Of a stretch of 64,000 nucleotides of DNA, positions 8,554-17,223 are shown piece by piece (position 1 is the first letter of the stretch; every line of letters begins with the position of its first letter). The stretch covers positions 62,001 through 126,000 of the forward strand of contig NZ_BNBC01000020.1 of NCBI RefSeq assembly GCF_014654675.1. Reading direction: 5' to 3'. The notes beneath the pieces were generated by a model. The model was not told where the DNA came from, did not search any database, and saw only the letters and a program-made list of their open reading frames with translations. Origin of the DNA: Streptomyces spiralis (GTDB lineage Bacteria > Actinomycetota > Actinomycetes > Streptomycetales > Streptomycetaceae). A program made the translations under genes and the position numbers.

Positions 8554-10581
8554 TTGACGCAGACCACCGCCCCCCGCGTCCGGACCCTGGTGCTGCTGCT
8601 CCTCGCCGTCACCGGCATGCTCTTGGCCGGTGCCGGACCCGCCTCCGCGCACGCCGCGCTGACCGGCAGCGACCCCCAGCAGGGGGTGGTGGTCGACAAG
8701 GCACCCACCCAGGTCTCGCTGACCTTCTCCGAGAAGGTCGCCATGAACGACGACTCGCTGCGCGTCCTCGACCCCAAGGGCGCGCGCGTCGACACCGGTA
8801 CCCCCTCCAACATCAGCGGCACCACCTACGCCGTCCGGCTGCGCGCCGGGCTGTCCGACGGCACCTACACCGTCACCTACCAGGTCGTCTCCGCCGACAG
8901 CCACCCCGTCGCCGGCGCCTACACCTTCTCCGTCGGCGCGCCCTCCAAGACCTCGGTCGCGGTCGGCGGCCAGGAGGTGGGCGGCGGGATCGTCGGCCTG
9001 CTGTACGGGCTGGGCCGCTACGTCTCGTACGCCGGCTTCATCGTCCTGGCCGGCGGCGCCGCCTTCGTACTGGCCTGCTGGCAGCGCGGAGCCGGGGTAC
9101 GGGTCCTGCAGCGGCTCGTCGTCTCCGGCTGGGTGGCGCTGACCGCGGCCACGCTCGCACTGCTCCTCCTGCGCGGCTCCTACACCACCTCCGGGAAGGC
9201 CGGGGACGTCTTCGACCTGGACCTGCTCGGGCAGGTGCTCCAGACCAAGACCGGCGCCGCCCTCGTCTCCCGGCTGCTGCTGCTCGCCGCGGCGGCCCTG
9301 TTCGTCGCGGTGCTCTTCGGGGCCTACGAGAAGCGGGACGACGAGGAGAAGCGCGATCTGACCTTCGGGCTCGCGATCGGCGGCACCGTGGTCGCCGCCG
9401 GGCTCGCGGCGAGCTGGGCGATGGCCGAGCACGCCTCGGTCGGCCTGCAGCCGGGCATCGCGATGCCGGTCGACGTCGTCCATCTGCTGGCCGTGGCCGC
9501 CTGGCTCGGCGGGCTCGTCGCGCTCCTGGTCGCGCTGTACCGGGCACCCGCGGACACCCCGGTCGAGGCCTCGGCCGTACGCCGCTTCTCCCGCGTCGCC
9601 TTCGGATCCGTGCTCACGCTGGTCGCCACCGGCACCTACCAGGCCTGGCGCCAGGTAGGCACCTGGTCCGCACTGACCGGCACCCGCTACGGGCAGCTGC
9701 TGTTGGCCAAGATCGGGCTCGTGCTGCTGCTGGTCGGGCTCGGCTGGTTCTCCCGGCGCTGGACGGGACGGCTGGCGCAGACGGCGACCGGGACAGTGAC
9801 CGGGGCGGAGACGACGGGGCGCACGAGCCCTGCCGCGGAGGAGACGCAGGCGGCGGAGCGGAAGGAGACCGCGGCCGTACGCAAGGGTGCGACGGGCGCG
9901 GCGAGCTCGGCCGACGGTGAGCCCGGGGGGACGAGTTCCGCCGACGGCGACTCGGGCGGAACGCACTCCCCCGACGACTCCGGCGGCGACTCCCGGCGGA
10001 CCGCCCAGCTCGCCCGGCAGCGGGCCGCCATGGACGCGGCACGGCAGAAGCGGCTGCGCGACGCCGACCCCCACCGGTTCGGGCTGCGCCGCTCCGTGCT
10101 GACGGAGGCCGGTGTCGCCGTCGTGCTGCTCGCCGTCACCACCGTGCTGACCCAGACCGAACCCGGCCGTACCGAGGAGGAGGCCAAGGCCGCCACGACC
10201 TCCTCGGCGGCCTCCTCGAACTCCTCCTCGTCCTCCACGGGGGCGGTCACCCTCGACATGCCGTTCGACACCGGCGGCCAGAACGGCAAGGGCGTCGTAC
10301 GGCTCGACATCGACCCCGCGCGGGTCGGCGGCAACGAGCTGCACGTCTACGTCCAGCGGCCCGACGGGCAGGCGTTCGACATCCCCGAGGTCAAGGTCGC
10401 CTTCACCCTGACCGCGAAGAAGATCGGGCCGCTGCCGGTGGCCCCCGACCACATCACCACCGGGCACTGGGCGGCGAGCGGGGTGCAGATCCCCATGGCC
10501 GGCGACTGGAAGGTCGCCGTGACCGTGCGGACCTCCGACATCGACCAGGTGACCGTCACCAAGAACGCGCAGATCGGCTGA
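8554..10581 (+). CDS. CopC-CopD fusion copper protein (YcnJ-like)
   Basis: Membrane protein of 675 aa. A signal peptide leads to a CopC domain whose mature N-terminus is 'HAALTGSDP', with a further His in 'DSHPVAG'. A CopD membrane domain follows (about eight helices, residues ~140-410), then a polar Gly/Glu/Ser-rich cytoplasmic stretch (~410-500), another helix near 520 and an extracytoplasmic C-terminal domain resembling YtkA. Likely role: periplasmic copper binding and import. The start is TTG 8554 behind GAGGAAGGG; no ATG or GTG fits as well. It lies between ecuC and dtpA. Confidence 0.88.
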   Translation: MTQTTAPRVRTLVLLLLAVTGMLLAGAGPASAHAALTGSDPQQGVVVDKAPTQVSLTFSEKVAMNDDSLRVLDPKGARVDTGTPSNISGTTYAVRLRAGLSDGTYTVTYQVVSADSHPVAGAYTFSVGAPSKTSVAVGGQEVGGGIVGLLYGLGRYVSYAGFIVLAGGAAFVLACWQRGAGVRVLQRLVVSGWVALTAATLALLLLRGSYTTSGKAGDVFDLDLLGQVLQTKTGAALVSRLLLLAAAALFVAVLFGAYEKRDDEEKRDLTFGLAIGGTVVAAGLAASWAMAEHASVGLQPGIAMPVDVVHLLAVAAWLGGLVALLVALYRAPADTPVEASAVRRFSRVAFGSVLTLVATGTYQAWRQVGTWSALTGTRYGQLLLAKIGLVLLLVGLGWFSRRWTGRLAQTATGTVTGAETTGRTSPAAEETQAAERKETAAVRKGATGAASSADGEPGGTSSADGDSGGTHSPDDSGGDSRRTAQLARQRAAMDAARQKRLRDADPHRFGLRRSVLTEAGVAVVLLAVTTVLTQTEPGRTEEEAKAATTSSAASSNSSSSSTGAVTLDMPFDTGGQNGKGVVRLDIDPARVGGNELHVYVQRPDGQAFDIPEVKVAFTLTAKKIGPLPVAPDHITTGHWAASGVQIPMAGDWKVAVTVRTSDIDQVTVTKNAQIG

Positions 10582-10589
10582 GCACCACC

Positions 10590-11984
10590 ATGACCGACCA
10601 GTCCAGCCCCGAGGCCAACCCCAGGCCCTCCAAGGCCGCCACGCCCAAGGCGTCCAAGGCTGCCGTGCCTGGGGCCTCCAAGACCGGGACCAAGGCCTCG
10701 AAGGCCACGCCCAAGCCGACCGTCCCGGGCCTGCCCCGGCAGTCCGCCTCCGAGGAGAACGGCACACCCGCGGCGGGTGTGTCGCGCCGACGGCTGCTCG
10801 GCACGGCCGGTGCGACCGGACTCGTCCTCGGCGCGGCCGGCGCGGCCGCGGGGTACGCGGCCGCGCCCGCCGCAGCCACCCCGCTCACCTCGCTCGGCTC
10901 GAACCGGGCGATGTTTCACGGGAAACATCAGCCGGGCATCACCGAGGCCCTCCAGGCCCGTGGCCACCTCGTCGCCTTCGACCTGGCGGCCGGCGCGGGC
11001 CGCAAGGAGGCAGCGGCGCTGCTGCGCCGCTGGTCGGCGACCGCCGAGCGGCTGATGGCGGGCGAGCCGGCCGCGCACGACGACACCGACGTCGCCCAGG
11101 ACGCCGGTCCCTCCTCGCTCACGATCACCTTCGGCTTCGGCCACAGCTTCTTCGACCGCACAGGCCTGGGAAAGCATCGGCCGGCCGCCCTCGACCCGCT
11201 GCCCGACTTCTCCTCCGACCACCTCGACAAGGCCCGCAGCAACGGCGACCTCTGGGTGCAGATCGGTGCCGACGACGCGCTGGTCGCCTTCCATGCCCTG
11301 CGCGCGATCCAGAAGGACGCGGGCAGCGCCGCCCGGATCCGCTGGCAGATGAACGGCTTCAACCGCTCCCCGGGCGCCACCGCGCAGCCCATGACGGCCC
11401 GCAACTTGATGGGCCAGATCGACGGCACCCGCAATCCCAAGCCGTCCGACGCCGACTTCGACCAGCGGATCTTCGTCCCCGCGAACGGCGAGCCGGCCTG
11501 GATGGCGAACGGCTCCTACGCCGTCGTACGCCGCATCCGCATGCTCCTGGACGACTGGGAGAAGCTCTCGCTCACCCAGCAGGAGAACGTCATCGGACGC
11601 CGCAAGTCCGACGGCGCGGCGCTGAGCGGCGGCACCGAGACGACCGCCATGGACCTGGAGAAGGCGGGCAAGGACGGCTCCTATGTCGTGCCGATCAACG
11701 CCCACGCCCGCATCACCCGGCCCGACCAGAACGGCGGCGCCGCCATGCTCCGGCGCCCGTTCTCCTACCACGACGGCTTCGGAGCCGACGGCACCCCCGA
11801 CGCGGGTCTGCTGTTCATCTGCTGGCAGGCGGACCCGCTGCGGGGCTTCGTGCCGGTGCAGCGCAAGCTGGACCGGGGTGACGCGCTGTCGCAGTTCATC
11901 CGGCACGAGGCGAGCGGACTGTTCGCCGTGCCGGGCGGGGCGGCAGAGGGCGAGTACGTGGGGCAGCGGCTGCTGGAGGGATGA
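10590..11984 (+). CDS. dtpA: DtpA: Tat-exported DyP-type heme peroxidase
   Basis: Dye-decolorising heme peroxidase, 464 aa. Key residues: D278 in 'GQIDGTRNP' (distal Asp), proximal H372 in 'VPINAHARI' and distal R388 in 'MLRRPF'. The Tat motif 'SRRRLLGTAG' sits at residues 65-74, so it is preceded by an unusually long ~65-residue n-region rich in Ser-Lys-Ala/Pro repeats. In S. lividans DtpA works with Sco and GlxA in copper-dependent morphogenesis. The gene starts 8 nt after copCD. A one-mismatch parS sequence lies in its coding region at 10913. Confidence 0.93.
   Translation: MTDQSSPEANPRPSKAATPKASKAAVPGASKTGTKASKATPKPTVPGLPRQSASEENGTPAAGVSRRRLLGTAGATGLVLGAAGAAAGYAAAPAAATPLTSLGSNRAMFHGKHQPGITEALQARGHLVAFDLAAGAGRKEAAALLRRWSATAERLMAGEPAAHDDTDVAQDAGPSSLTITFGFGHSFFDRTGLGKHRPAALDPLPDFSSDHLDKARSNGDLWVQIGADDALVAFHALRAIQKDAGSAARIRWQMNGFNRSPGATAQPMTARNLMGQIDGTRNPKPSDADFDQRIFVPANGEPAWMANGSYAVVRRIRMLLDDWEKLSLTQQENVIGRRKSDGAALSGGTETTAMDLEKAGKDGSYVVPINAHARITRPDQNGGAAMLRRPFSYHDGFGADGTPDAGLLFICWQADPLRGFVPVQRKLDRGDALSQFIRHEASGLFAVPGGAAEGEYVGQRLLEG
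10913..10926. promoter_or_regulatory. parS: parS-like site (13/14) inside dtpA
   Basis: GTTTCACGGGAAAC differs from the Streptomyces parS consensus GTTTCACGTGAAAC at one position. It is embedded in dtpA codons, so it may be an affinity-reduced site or chance. Confidence 0.4.
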
Positions 11985-11989
11985 CAGCT

Positions 11990-12030
11990 GTCCTCCGAGG
12001 GAGGGCTCGTGTCCTCCGAGGGAGGGCTCG
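11990..12030 (+). repeat. Direct repeat of 20 bp (21-bp period) between dtpA and pheA
   Basis: The 20-mer GTCCTCCGAGGGAGGGCTCG occurs at 11990-12009 and again at 12011-12030. Each unit contains a short CCTCC/GGAGG inverted repeat. It begins 6 nt after the dtpA stop codon, and its function is unknown. Confidence 0.8.
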
Positions 12031-12102
12031 GTGGGTCACCCATGGGAGGGGCGCACATGAGACACATGGGCCGAGTCCGGCCGAGGCCATTAGGGTGAGG
12101 AC

Positions 12103-13035
12103 ATGCCAGCGAGCTATGCGTATCTCGGCCCCGAGGGCACCTTCACCGAGGTGGCCCTGCGTACGCTTCCCGAGGCGGCCACCCGGGAGTTGGTCCCGTA
12201 CGTGTCCGTGCAGTCCGCGCTGGACGCGGTCCGCACCGGTGATGCCGAGGCCGCGTTCGTGCCGATCGAGAACTCCGTCGAGGGTGGCATCACCACGACG
12301 CTCGACGAGCTGGTCGCGGGCCAGCCGCTGATGATCTACCGCGAGGTGCTGCTGTCGATCACCTTCGCGCTGCTGGTCCGGCCCGGCACCAAGCTGTCCG
12401 ACATCAAGACGGTCACCGCCCACCCGGCCGCCCAGCCGCAGGTGCGCAACTGGCTGAGGGCGAACCTGCCGGACGCCGTGTGGGAGTCCGCCGCCTCGAA
12501 CGCGGACGGCGCGCGCCTGGTCCAGGAGGGCCGCTACGACGCCGCCTTCGCCGGTGAGTTCGCGGCCGAACGGTACGGGCTGGAGCCCCTCGAGACGGGC
12601 ATCCACGACGCGGAGAACGCGCAGACCCGGTTCGTGCTGGTCGGACGGCCCGCCCGCCCCGCCGCCCCCACCGGCGCGGACAAGACCTCCGTGGTCCTGT
12701 GGCAGCGCGACGACCACCCCGGCGCCCTGCGCGACCTGCTGGGCGAGTTCGCCTCCCGTGGCATCAACCTCATGCTGCTGCAGTCCCGGCCGACCGGCGC
12801 GGGCATCGGCAACTACTGCTTCTGCATCGACGCCGAGGGCCACATCAGCGACCGCCGAATGGCGGAGACCCTGATGGGCCTGAAGCGGATCTGTCTGCAG
12901 GTGCGTTTCCTCGGCTCCTATCCGCGTGCGGACATCGGGGTGGCGGACGTACGGCCGCCGTCCGCGGGGACGTCGGACGGGGAGTTCGCGGCGGCGGCGG
13001 ACTGGGTGGCACGCTGCCAGGACGGCCGTTTCTAG
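12103..13035 (+). CDS. pheA: Prephenate dehydratase
   Basis: Monofunctional enzyme of phenylalanine synthesis (prephenate to phenylpyruvate), 310 aa. The PDT catalytic domain (about 3-190) includes 'YLGPEGTFTEVAL', 'PIENSVEGGI' and the TRF motif in 'NAQTRFVLV'. The C-terminal ACT domain (about 205-285) contains 'LLQSRPTGAGIGNY', the phenylalanine-binding ESRP-type element with Q in place of E. It is fully separate from chorismate mutase. The DnaA-box-rich gap follows. Confidence 0.94.
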   Translation: MPASYAYLGPEGTFTEVALRTLPEAATRELVPYVSVQSALDAVRTGDAEAAFVPIENSVEGGITTTLDELVAGQPLMIYREVLLSITFALLVRPGTKLSDIKTVTAHPAAQPQVRNWLRANLPDAVWESAASNADGARLVQEGRYDAAFAGEFAAERYGLEPLETGIHDAENAQTRFVLVGRPARPAAPTGADKTSVVLWQRDDHPGALRDLLGEFASRGINLMLLQSRPTGAGIGNYCFCIDAEGHISDRRMAETLMGLKRICLQVRFLGSYPRADIGVADVRPPSAGTSDGEFAAAADWVARCQDGRF

Positions 13036-13088
13036 CCGTTCCTAGCCGTTTCTGACCGGGTGCGACCGGTCCTACCTGCAGATCTTCG

Positions 13089-13110
13089 TTATCCACAGAA
13101 GTTATCCACA
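13089..13110 (+). promoter_or_regulatory. Tandem DnaA boxes TTATCCACA x2
   Basis: TTATCCACA at 13089-13097 and 13102-13110, same orientation, 13 bp apart start to start. Streptomyces DnaA prefers TTGTCCACA but binds TTATCCACA. A near match (TGGGGACAA, minus orientation) lies at 13127. Confidence 0.75.
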
Positions 13111-13361
13111 GGTGCCCTGATCGACCTGGGGACAAGTCGACACCATGCGGCGACTCGGTCGACAAATCGCCCTACGGCGCGCAAGCCGGGCCATCACCCC
13201 GTAGGTAACCCTTCGTCCACCCGTTTCCTTTGGTTCATCTTTTGGGGCGACCTCTTTCCACCCGAAAGTGGGTGTCAGGCCGGTTTGCACCGGGAATTCT
13301 TCCTTCCGGCCGCCGCTTCCGGAGTGATCAATTCCGGAGTCCACAGATCTTGCACACAGCC

Positions 13362-13401
13362 TGTGGATAACTTGCCGGAGGGGGCGGATCCCTGTGGACA
13401 A
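13362..13401 (-). promoter_or_regulatory. Inverse-oriented DnaA boxes
   Basis: TGTGGATAA at 13362-13370 and TGTGGACAA at 13393-13401 are reverse complements of TTATCCACA and of the Streptomyces consensus TTGTCCACA. With 13089-13110 they form a cluster of inward-facing boxes. A near match TTGTCCATA is at 13508. Confidence 0.75.
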
Positions 13402-13490
13402 CACAGGCTCCAAGTCCCGTTCCGCACAAGGAAATCCAGTCAACCAGGCATCTGCGGCCTGACCCCTTCCAGGGGCAGGGCATCTCTTTA

Positions 13491-13518
13491 TTGACACACT
13501 GCGCAATTTGTCCATAAC
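13491..13518 (+). promoter_or_regulatory. Candidate serS promoter
   Basis: TTGACA (13491-13496) and CATAAC (13513-13518) with 16-bp spacing, about 90 nt before the serS start. A DnaA-box-like TTGTCCATA overlaps the -10 region. Confidence 0.4.
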
Positions 13519-13605
13519 GGTGCGTACGGCCGTGCAGGGCATCGAGACGCGCGGTTCGGAATACAGGGTCGTGAGCGGGAACGCCGCACCGGTAGCCTTG
13601 ACCGC

Positions 13606-14883
13606 GTGATTGACCTTCGCCTGCTCCGTGAGGACCCTGACCGTGCGCGCGCTTCCCAGCGCGCCCGTGGAGAGGACGTCGCGCTCGTCGACTCCCTCCT
13701 GTCTGCCGACGAGCGGCGCAGGTCGTCCGGCGTCCGCTTCGACGAGCTGCGCGCCGAACAGAAGGCGCTGGGCAAGCTCATCCCCAAGGCCGCCGGTGAC
13801 GAGAAGGCCGAGCTGCTGAAGAGGGCGAGCCAGCTCGCCGCCGACGTCAAGGCGGCCGACGCCGAGCGCGACGCGGCGGACACCGAGACCCAGGAACTGC
13901 TGCTCCAGCTCGGCAACCTCGTGCACCCCGACGTGCCCGTCGGCGGTGAGGAGGACTTCGTCACGCTGGAGACGCACGGCGCGATCCGCGACTTCGCCGC
14001 CGAGGGCTTCGCGCCCAAGGACCACCTGGAACTCGGCCAGCTCCTCGGCGCGATCGACGTGGAGCGCGCCGCGAAGGTGTCCGGTTCGCGCTTCTACTTC
14101 CTCACCGGTGTCGGCGCCCTGCTGGAGCTGGCCCTGGTGAACGCGGCGATCGCGCAGGCCACCGCGGCCGGCTTCACCCCGATGCTGACCCCGGCGCTGG
14201 TCCGCCCCCAGTCGATGGCCGGCACCGGCTTCCTCGGCCAGGCCGCCCAGGACGTCTACCACCTCGACAAGGACGACCTCTACCTGGTCGGCACGTCCGA
14301 GGTGCCGCTGGCGGCGTACCACATGGACGAGATCATCGACGCGGAACGCCTGCCGCTGCGCTACGCGGGCTTCTCGCCGTGCTTCCGCCGCGAGGCCGGC
14401 TCGCACGGCAAGGACACCCGCGGCATCTTCCGCGTGCACCAGTTCGACAAGGTCGAGATGTTCTCCTACGTCGCCCCCGAGGAGTCACAGGAGGAGCACC
14501 GGCGGCTGCTGGAGTGGGAGAAGCAGTGGCTGACCTCGCTGGAGCTGCCGTTCCGCGTCATCGACGTGGCCTCGGGTGATCTGGGCTCCTCGGCCGCGCG
14601 CAAGTTCGACTGCGAGGCGTGGATCCCCACCCAGGGCAAGTACCGCGAGCTGACCTCCACCTCGGACTGCACCGAGTACCAGTCGCGCCGGCTGCAGATC
14701 CGTGTCCGCGACGGCAAGCAGGTCAAGCCGCTGGCCACGCTCAACGGCACGCTGTGCGCCGTACCGCGCACCATCGTCGCGATCCTGGAGAACCACCAGC
14801 AGGCCGACGGCTCCGTGCGCGTGCCCGAGGTCCTGCGTCCCTACCTCGGCGGCCGGAAGGTTCTGGAGCCGGTGGCCAAGTGA
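13606..14883 (+). CDS. serS: Seryl-tRNA synthetase
   Basis: Class II aminoacyl-tRNA synthetase charging tRNA-Ser, 425 aa, normal length. An N-terminal coiled-coil arm (about 30-100) binds the long variable arm of tRNA-Ser. The catalytic domain shows motif 2 'FSPCFRREAGSHGKDTRG' and motif 3 'NGTLCAVPRTIVAILEN'. It begins with GTG 13606 ('MIDLRLLREDP'). The stop overlaps the next start by 4 nt, coupling it to a HAD phosphatase. A tRNA-Ser gene lies about 0.9 kb downstream on the other strand. Confidence 0.96.
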   Translation: MIDLRLLREDPDRARASQRARGEDVALVDSLLSADERRRSSGVRFDELRAEQKALGKLIPKAAGDEKAELLKRASQLAADVKAADAERDAADTETQELLLQLGNLVHPDVPVGGEEDFVTLETHGAIRDFAAEGFAPKDHLELGQLLGAIDVERAAKVSGSRFYFLTGVGALLELALVNAAIAQATAAGFTPMLTPALVRPQSMAGTGFLGQAAQDVYHLDKDDLYLVGTSEVPLAAYHMDEIIDAERLPLRYAGFSPCFRREAGSHGKDTRGIFRVHQFDKVEMFSYVAPEESQEEHRRLLEWEKQWLTSLELPFRVIDVASGDLGSSAARKFDCEAWIPTQGKYRELTSTSDCTEYQSRRLQIRVRDGKQVKPLATLNGTLCAVPRTIVAILENHQQADGSVRVPEVLRPYLGGRKVLEPVAK

Positions 14884-15716
14884 CCGACCCCGCTCCCGAG
14901 GCCGCCGGCGAGATGTCCGGCGGCCTCCCCTACCGGCTGATCGCGACCGACCTGGACGGTACGCTGCTCCGCTCCGACGAGTCGATATCGCCCCGCACCC
15001 GTGAGGCGCTCGCCGCGGCCACCGCGGCGGGTGCCGCGCACATCGTGGTCACCGGCCGTGCCGTCCCCTGGACCCGGCACATCCTCGAGGACCTCGGCTA
15101 CCGGGGCCTCGCGGTCTGCGGCCAGGGTGCCCAGGTGTACGACGCCGGTGAGCACCGCCTGCTGACCTCGGTGACCCTGGACCGGCAGCTGGCCGGGGTG
15201 GCCCTGGCCAAGATCGAGGCGGAGGTCGGCCCGCTGTACCTGGCGGCGAGCCGGGACGGCCTGGACGGCGAGGTGCTCGTCGGCCCCGGCTACACCCTCA
15301 CCGGCGCCCTGCCGGCCACCCCGTTCACGGACGCCTCGGACCTGTGGAGCGCACCGCTCAACAAGATCTACGTCCAGCACCCGACCCTCTCCGACGACGA
15401 GCTCGCCGAAGTGGCCCACCGGACCGCGGGAGGCTTCGTCTCGGTCACCATGGCCGGCGAGGGCATCGTCGAACTCCTCCCGCTCGGCCTGTCGAAGGCG
15501 ACGGGCCTCTCGCTCGCCGCACGACGGCTTGGCCTGAAGGCCGCCGACACGCTCGCCTTCGGCGACATGCCCAATGACATACCGATGTTCGCCTGGGCCG
15601 CGCACGGCGTGGCCATGGCCAACGCCCACGAGGAACTGAAGGCGGTCGCGGACGAGGTGACGGCCTCCCACGAGGAGGACGGCATCGCGGTGGTGCTGGA
15701 ACGGTTCCTGGGCTGA
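14880..15716 (+). CDS. HAD-superfamily hydrolase (Cof/YbiV-type) coupled to serS
   Basis: Cytosolic sugar-phosphate-type phosphatase of 278 aa. HAD motif I 'IATDLDGTLLRSDE' near residue 20, motif II 'VVTGR', a C2 cap domain in the middle, and motif IV 'AFGDMPNDIPM' near 225. GTG 14880 overlaps the serS stop (GTGA). It is clearly paralogous to the HAD protein at 24219, sharing 'LIATDLDGTLLR' and 'FGDMPND'. The substrate is unknown. Confidence 0.88.
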   Translation: MTDPAPEAAGEMSGGLPYRLIATDLDGTLLRSDESISPRTREALAAATAAGAAHIVVTGRAVPWTRHILEDLGYRGLAVCGQGAQVYDAGEHRLLTSVTLDRQLAGVALAKIEAEVGPLYLAASRDGLDGEVLVGPGYTLTGALPATPFTDASDLWSAPLNKIYVQHPTLSDDELAEVAHRTAGGFVSVTMAGEGIVELLPLGLSKATGLSLAARRLGLKAADTLAFGDMPNDIPMFAWAAHGVAMANAHEELKAVADEVTASHEEDGIAVVLERFLG

Positions 15717-15738
15717 ACCCGCGGTTCTCGCCGGTTCT

Positions 15739-15879
<141 letters not shown>

Positions 15880-16152
15880 GGGTGGGCGGCCCACGCGACA
15901 GCGGATCGCGTGCTCGAAGCGGCCGCCCCGGGCAGCTCCCCGTGCGGGGCGGGCTCTGACGGAGCGGTGAGGACTACTCCGGAGCCCGCCGCGGGCTGCC
16001 CTGTCGGGAGCTGGGCGTACTGCCGTGCATGGACATCGCCACAGCTCCTCTCCCAGAACGTGGCGCCGGATCGACCCGGCGCTGCGGACTCCACCACTGT
16101 GCCGTCCCGGCGCCACCGTCGCCACCGAATTAAACGCCCGCCGCGCGATGGT

Positions 16153-16392
16153 TCAGCGCCGCCGCCACCTGCGCCGACGGACCTTGCTGAAGAACCATCC
16201 CGCGGGCGGCTCGTCGGACCGCCAGGGCTGCGGTTCGGGTGCCTCGCGGCGCCAGCGGGCGGCGAGCATACGGGCCCGGGCGGACGGCTCGGTGCTCTCG
16301 GCGGCCCGTATGAAGTCCGCGTCGAGCACCACGTCGTCCCACCCGTCGCCGGTGGCCCCACGGCCGTCGTGCTCCGGCGTCTCGCCTGCCAT
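16153..16392 (-). CDS. Small conserved hypothetical protein
   Basis: 79-aa acidic protein beginning 'MAGETPEHDGRG' with a C-terminal basic tail 'KVRRRRWRRR'. The middle ('DDVVLDADFIRAAESTEPSARARMLAARWR') looks like a soluble helical segment. ATG 16392 follows a good AGGAGG. No function is known to me. It lies about 100 nt downstream of the ABC operon on the same strand and may be its last gene. The stretch 15880-16152 beyond it shows no gene. Confidence 0.6.
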   Translation of the reverse strand: MAGETPEHDGRGATGDGWDDVVLDADFIRAAESTEPSARARMLAARWRREAPEPQPWRSDEPPAGWFFSKVRRRRWRRR

Positions 16393-16493
16393 CCCGTCCT
16401 CCTGGTCGTCCGTCCGCTTTGCCCAGTGTGCGCGCGTGCAGGTGAAACCTCCGTCAAGGCCGGGTGAGAACCGCCCGGTGAGCGGGCGAGGCC

Positions 16494-17213
16494 TCACTCC
16501 TCCCCGGCGAGGGTCAGGGCCCGCAGCTTCTGCCCGGCGTACCAGGTGGCCAGCACGGTCACCAGCACCAGCAGCACCGTCGCCGTCGGCAGCCCGACGT
16601 CGGAGGTGACCAGGTCCCCGCCGGCGACCTTGTGCGCCACGGCCAGGGACCACTGCTGGATGCTCAGGGTGCGCGCTCCGGGCACCAGGGAGCCGAACAG
16701 CGCCTCCCAGACGAGGGCGTAGACGAGGCCGAAGACCACCGCGTGCCGGGAGACCGTGCCCAGCAGCAGGAACAGGGCCGCGTAGGCGATGGAGGCGACC
16801 AGCGCGGCCACCGTGTAGGCCACGGCGATCTGCTGCCCGTTGCCGTTGAGGATCAGCCCGGCGATCAGCGTGGGCACCGCCGAGAACACCATGGTCACCG
16901 CGATCGCCACGATCAGCTTGGTGAGAATGATCGTCGGTCGCTTCAGCGGCTTGGACAGCAGGTACACCACCGAGCCGTCGTCGATCTCAGGGCCGATCGC
17001 GCCGGTACCGGCGATGACACCGATGATCGGCACCATGGTGGCCAGCGCGAACCCGCCCAGGACGTTCACCGCGGTCTGGTCGTCGGCGCCGGTGAGCGCG
17101 CGGACGACCACCGCGATGACGATCAGCAGCAGCGGCAGAGCGCCGAGGATGAGGGCCCGGCGACGGCCGAGGAGGGCCCGATAGGTGAGCCGGGCGACTG
17201 TGGGGTCGTACAT
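16494..17213 (-). CDS. ABC-2 type transporter permease
   Basis: Membrane subunit of 239 aa with about six hydrophobic helices (first near residues 22-42, last near 205-225). It contains 'EIDDGSVVYLLSKPLKRPTI', typical of ABC-2/NosY-like permeases in which the loop contacts the ATPase. Last transporter gene of a four-gene block, 10 nt after its ATPase. Substrate unknown. Confidence 0.85.
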   Translation of the reverse strand: MYDPTVARLTYRALLGRRRALILGALPLLLIVIAVVVRALTGADDQTAVNVLGGFALATMVPIIGVIAGTGAIGPEIDDGSVVYLLSKPLKRPTIILTKLIVAIAVTMVFSAVPTLIAGLILNGNGQQIAVAYTVAALVASIAYAALFLLLGTVSRHAVVFGLVYALVWEALFGSLVPGARTLSIQQWSLAVAHKVAGGDLVTSDVGLPTATVLLVLVTVLATWYAGQKLRALTLAGEE

Positions 17214-17223
17214 CTTCGGCCTC

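Larger units (their letters stand above)
13036..13605. other. 570-bp intergenic region pheA-serS, rich in DnaA boxes
   Basis: No credible coding frame. The region is less G+C-rich than its surroundings and holds two perfect TTATCCACA boxes, two inverted boxes, further near matches, and a candidate serS promoter. It is long for a housekeeping gap in this genome, which supports a non-coding chromosomal role. Confidence 0.75.

Noticed and set aside
15880..16152. Possible extra small genes in the tRNA-Ser upstream region
   Set aside because: Open frames lack RBS and motifs; I see only the tRNA promoter region and G+C-rich inverted stretches.
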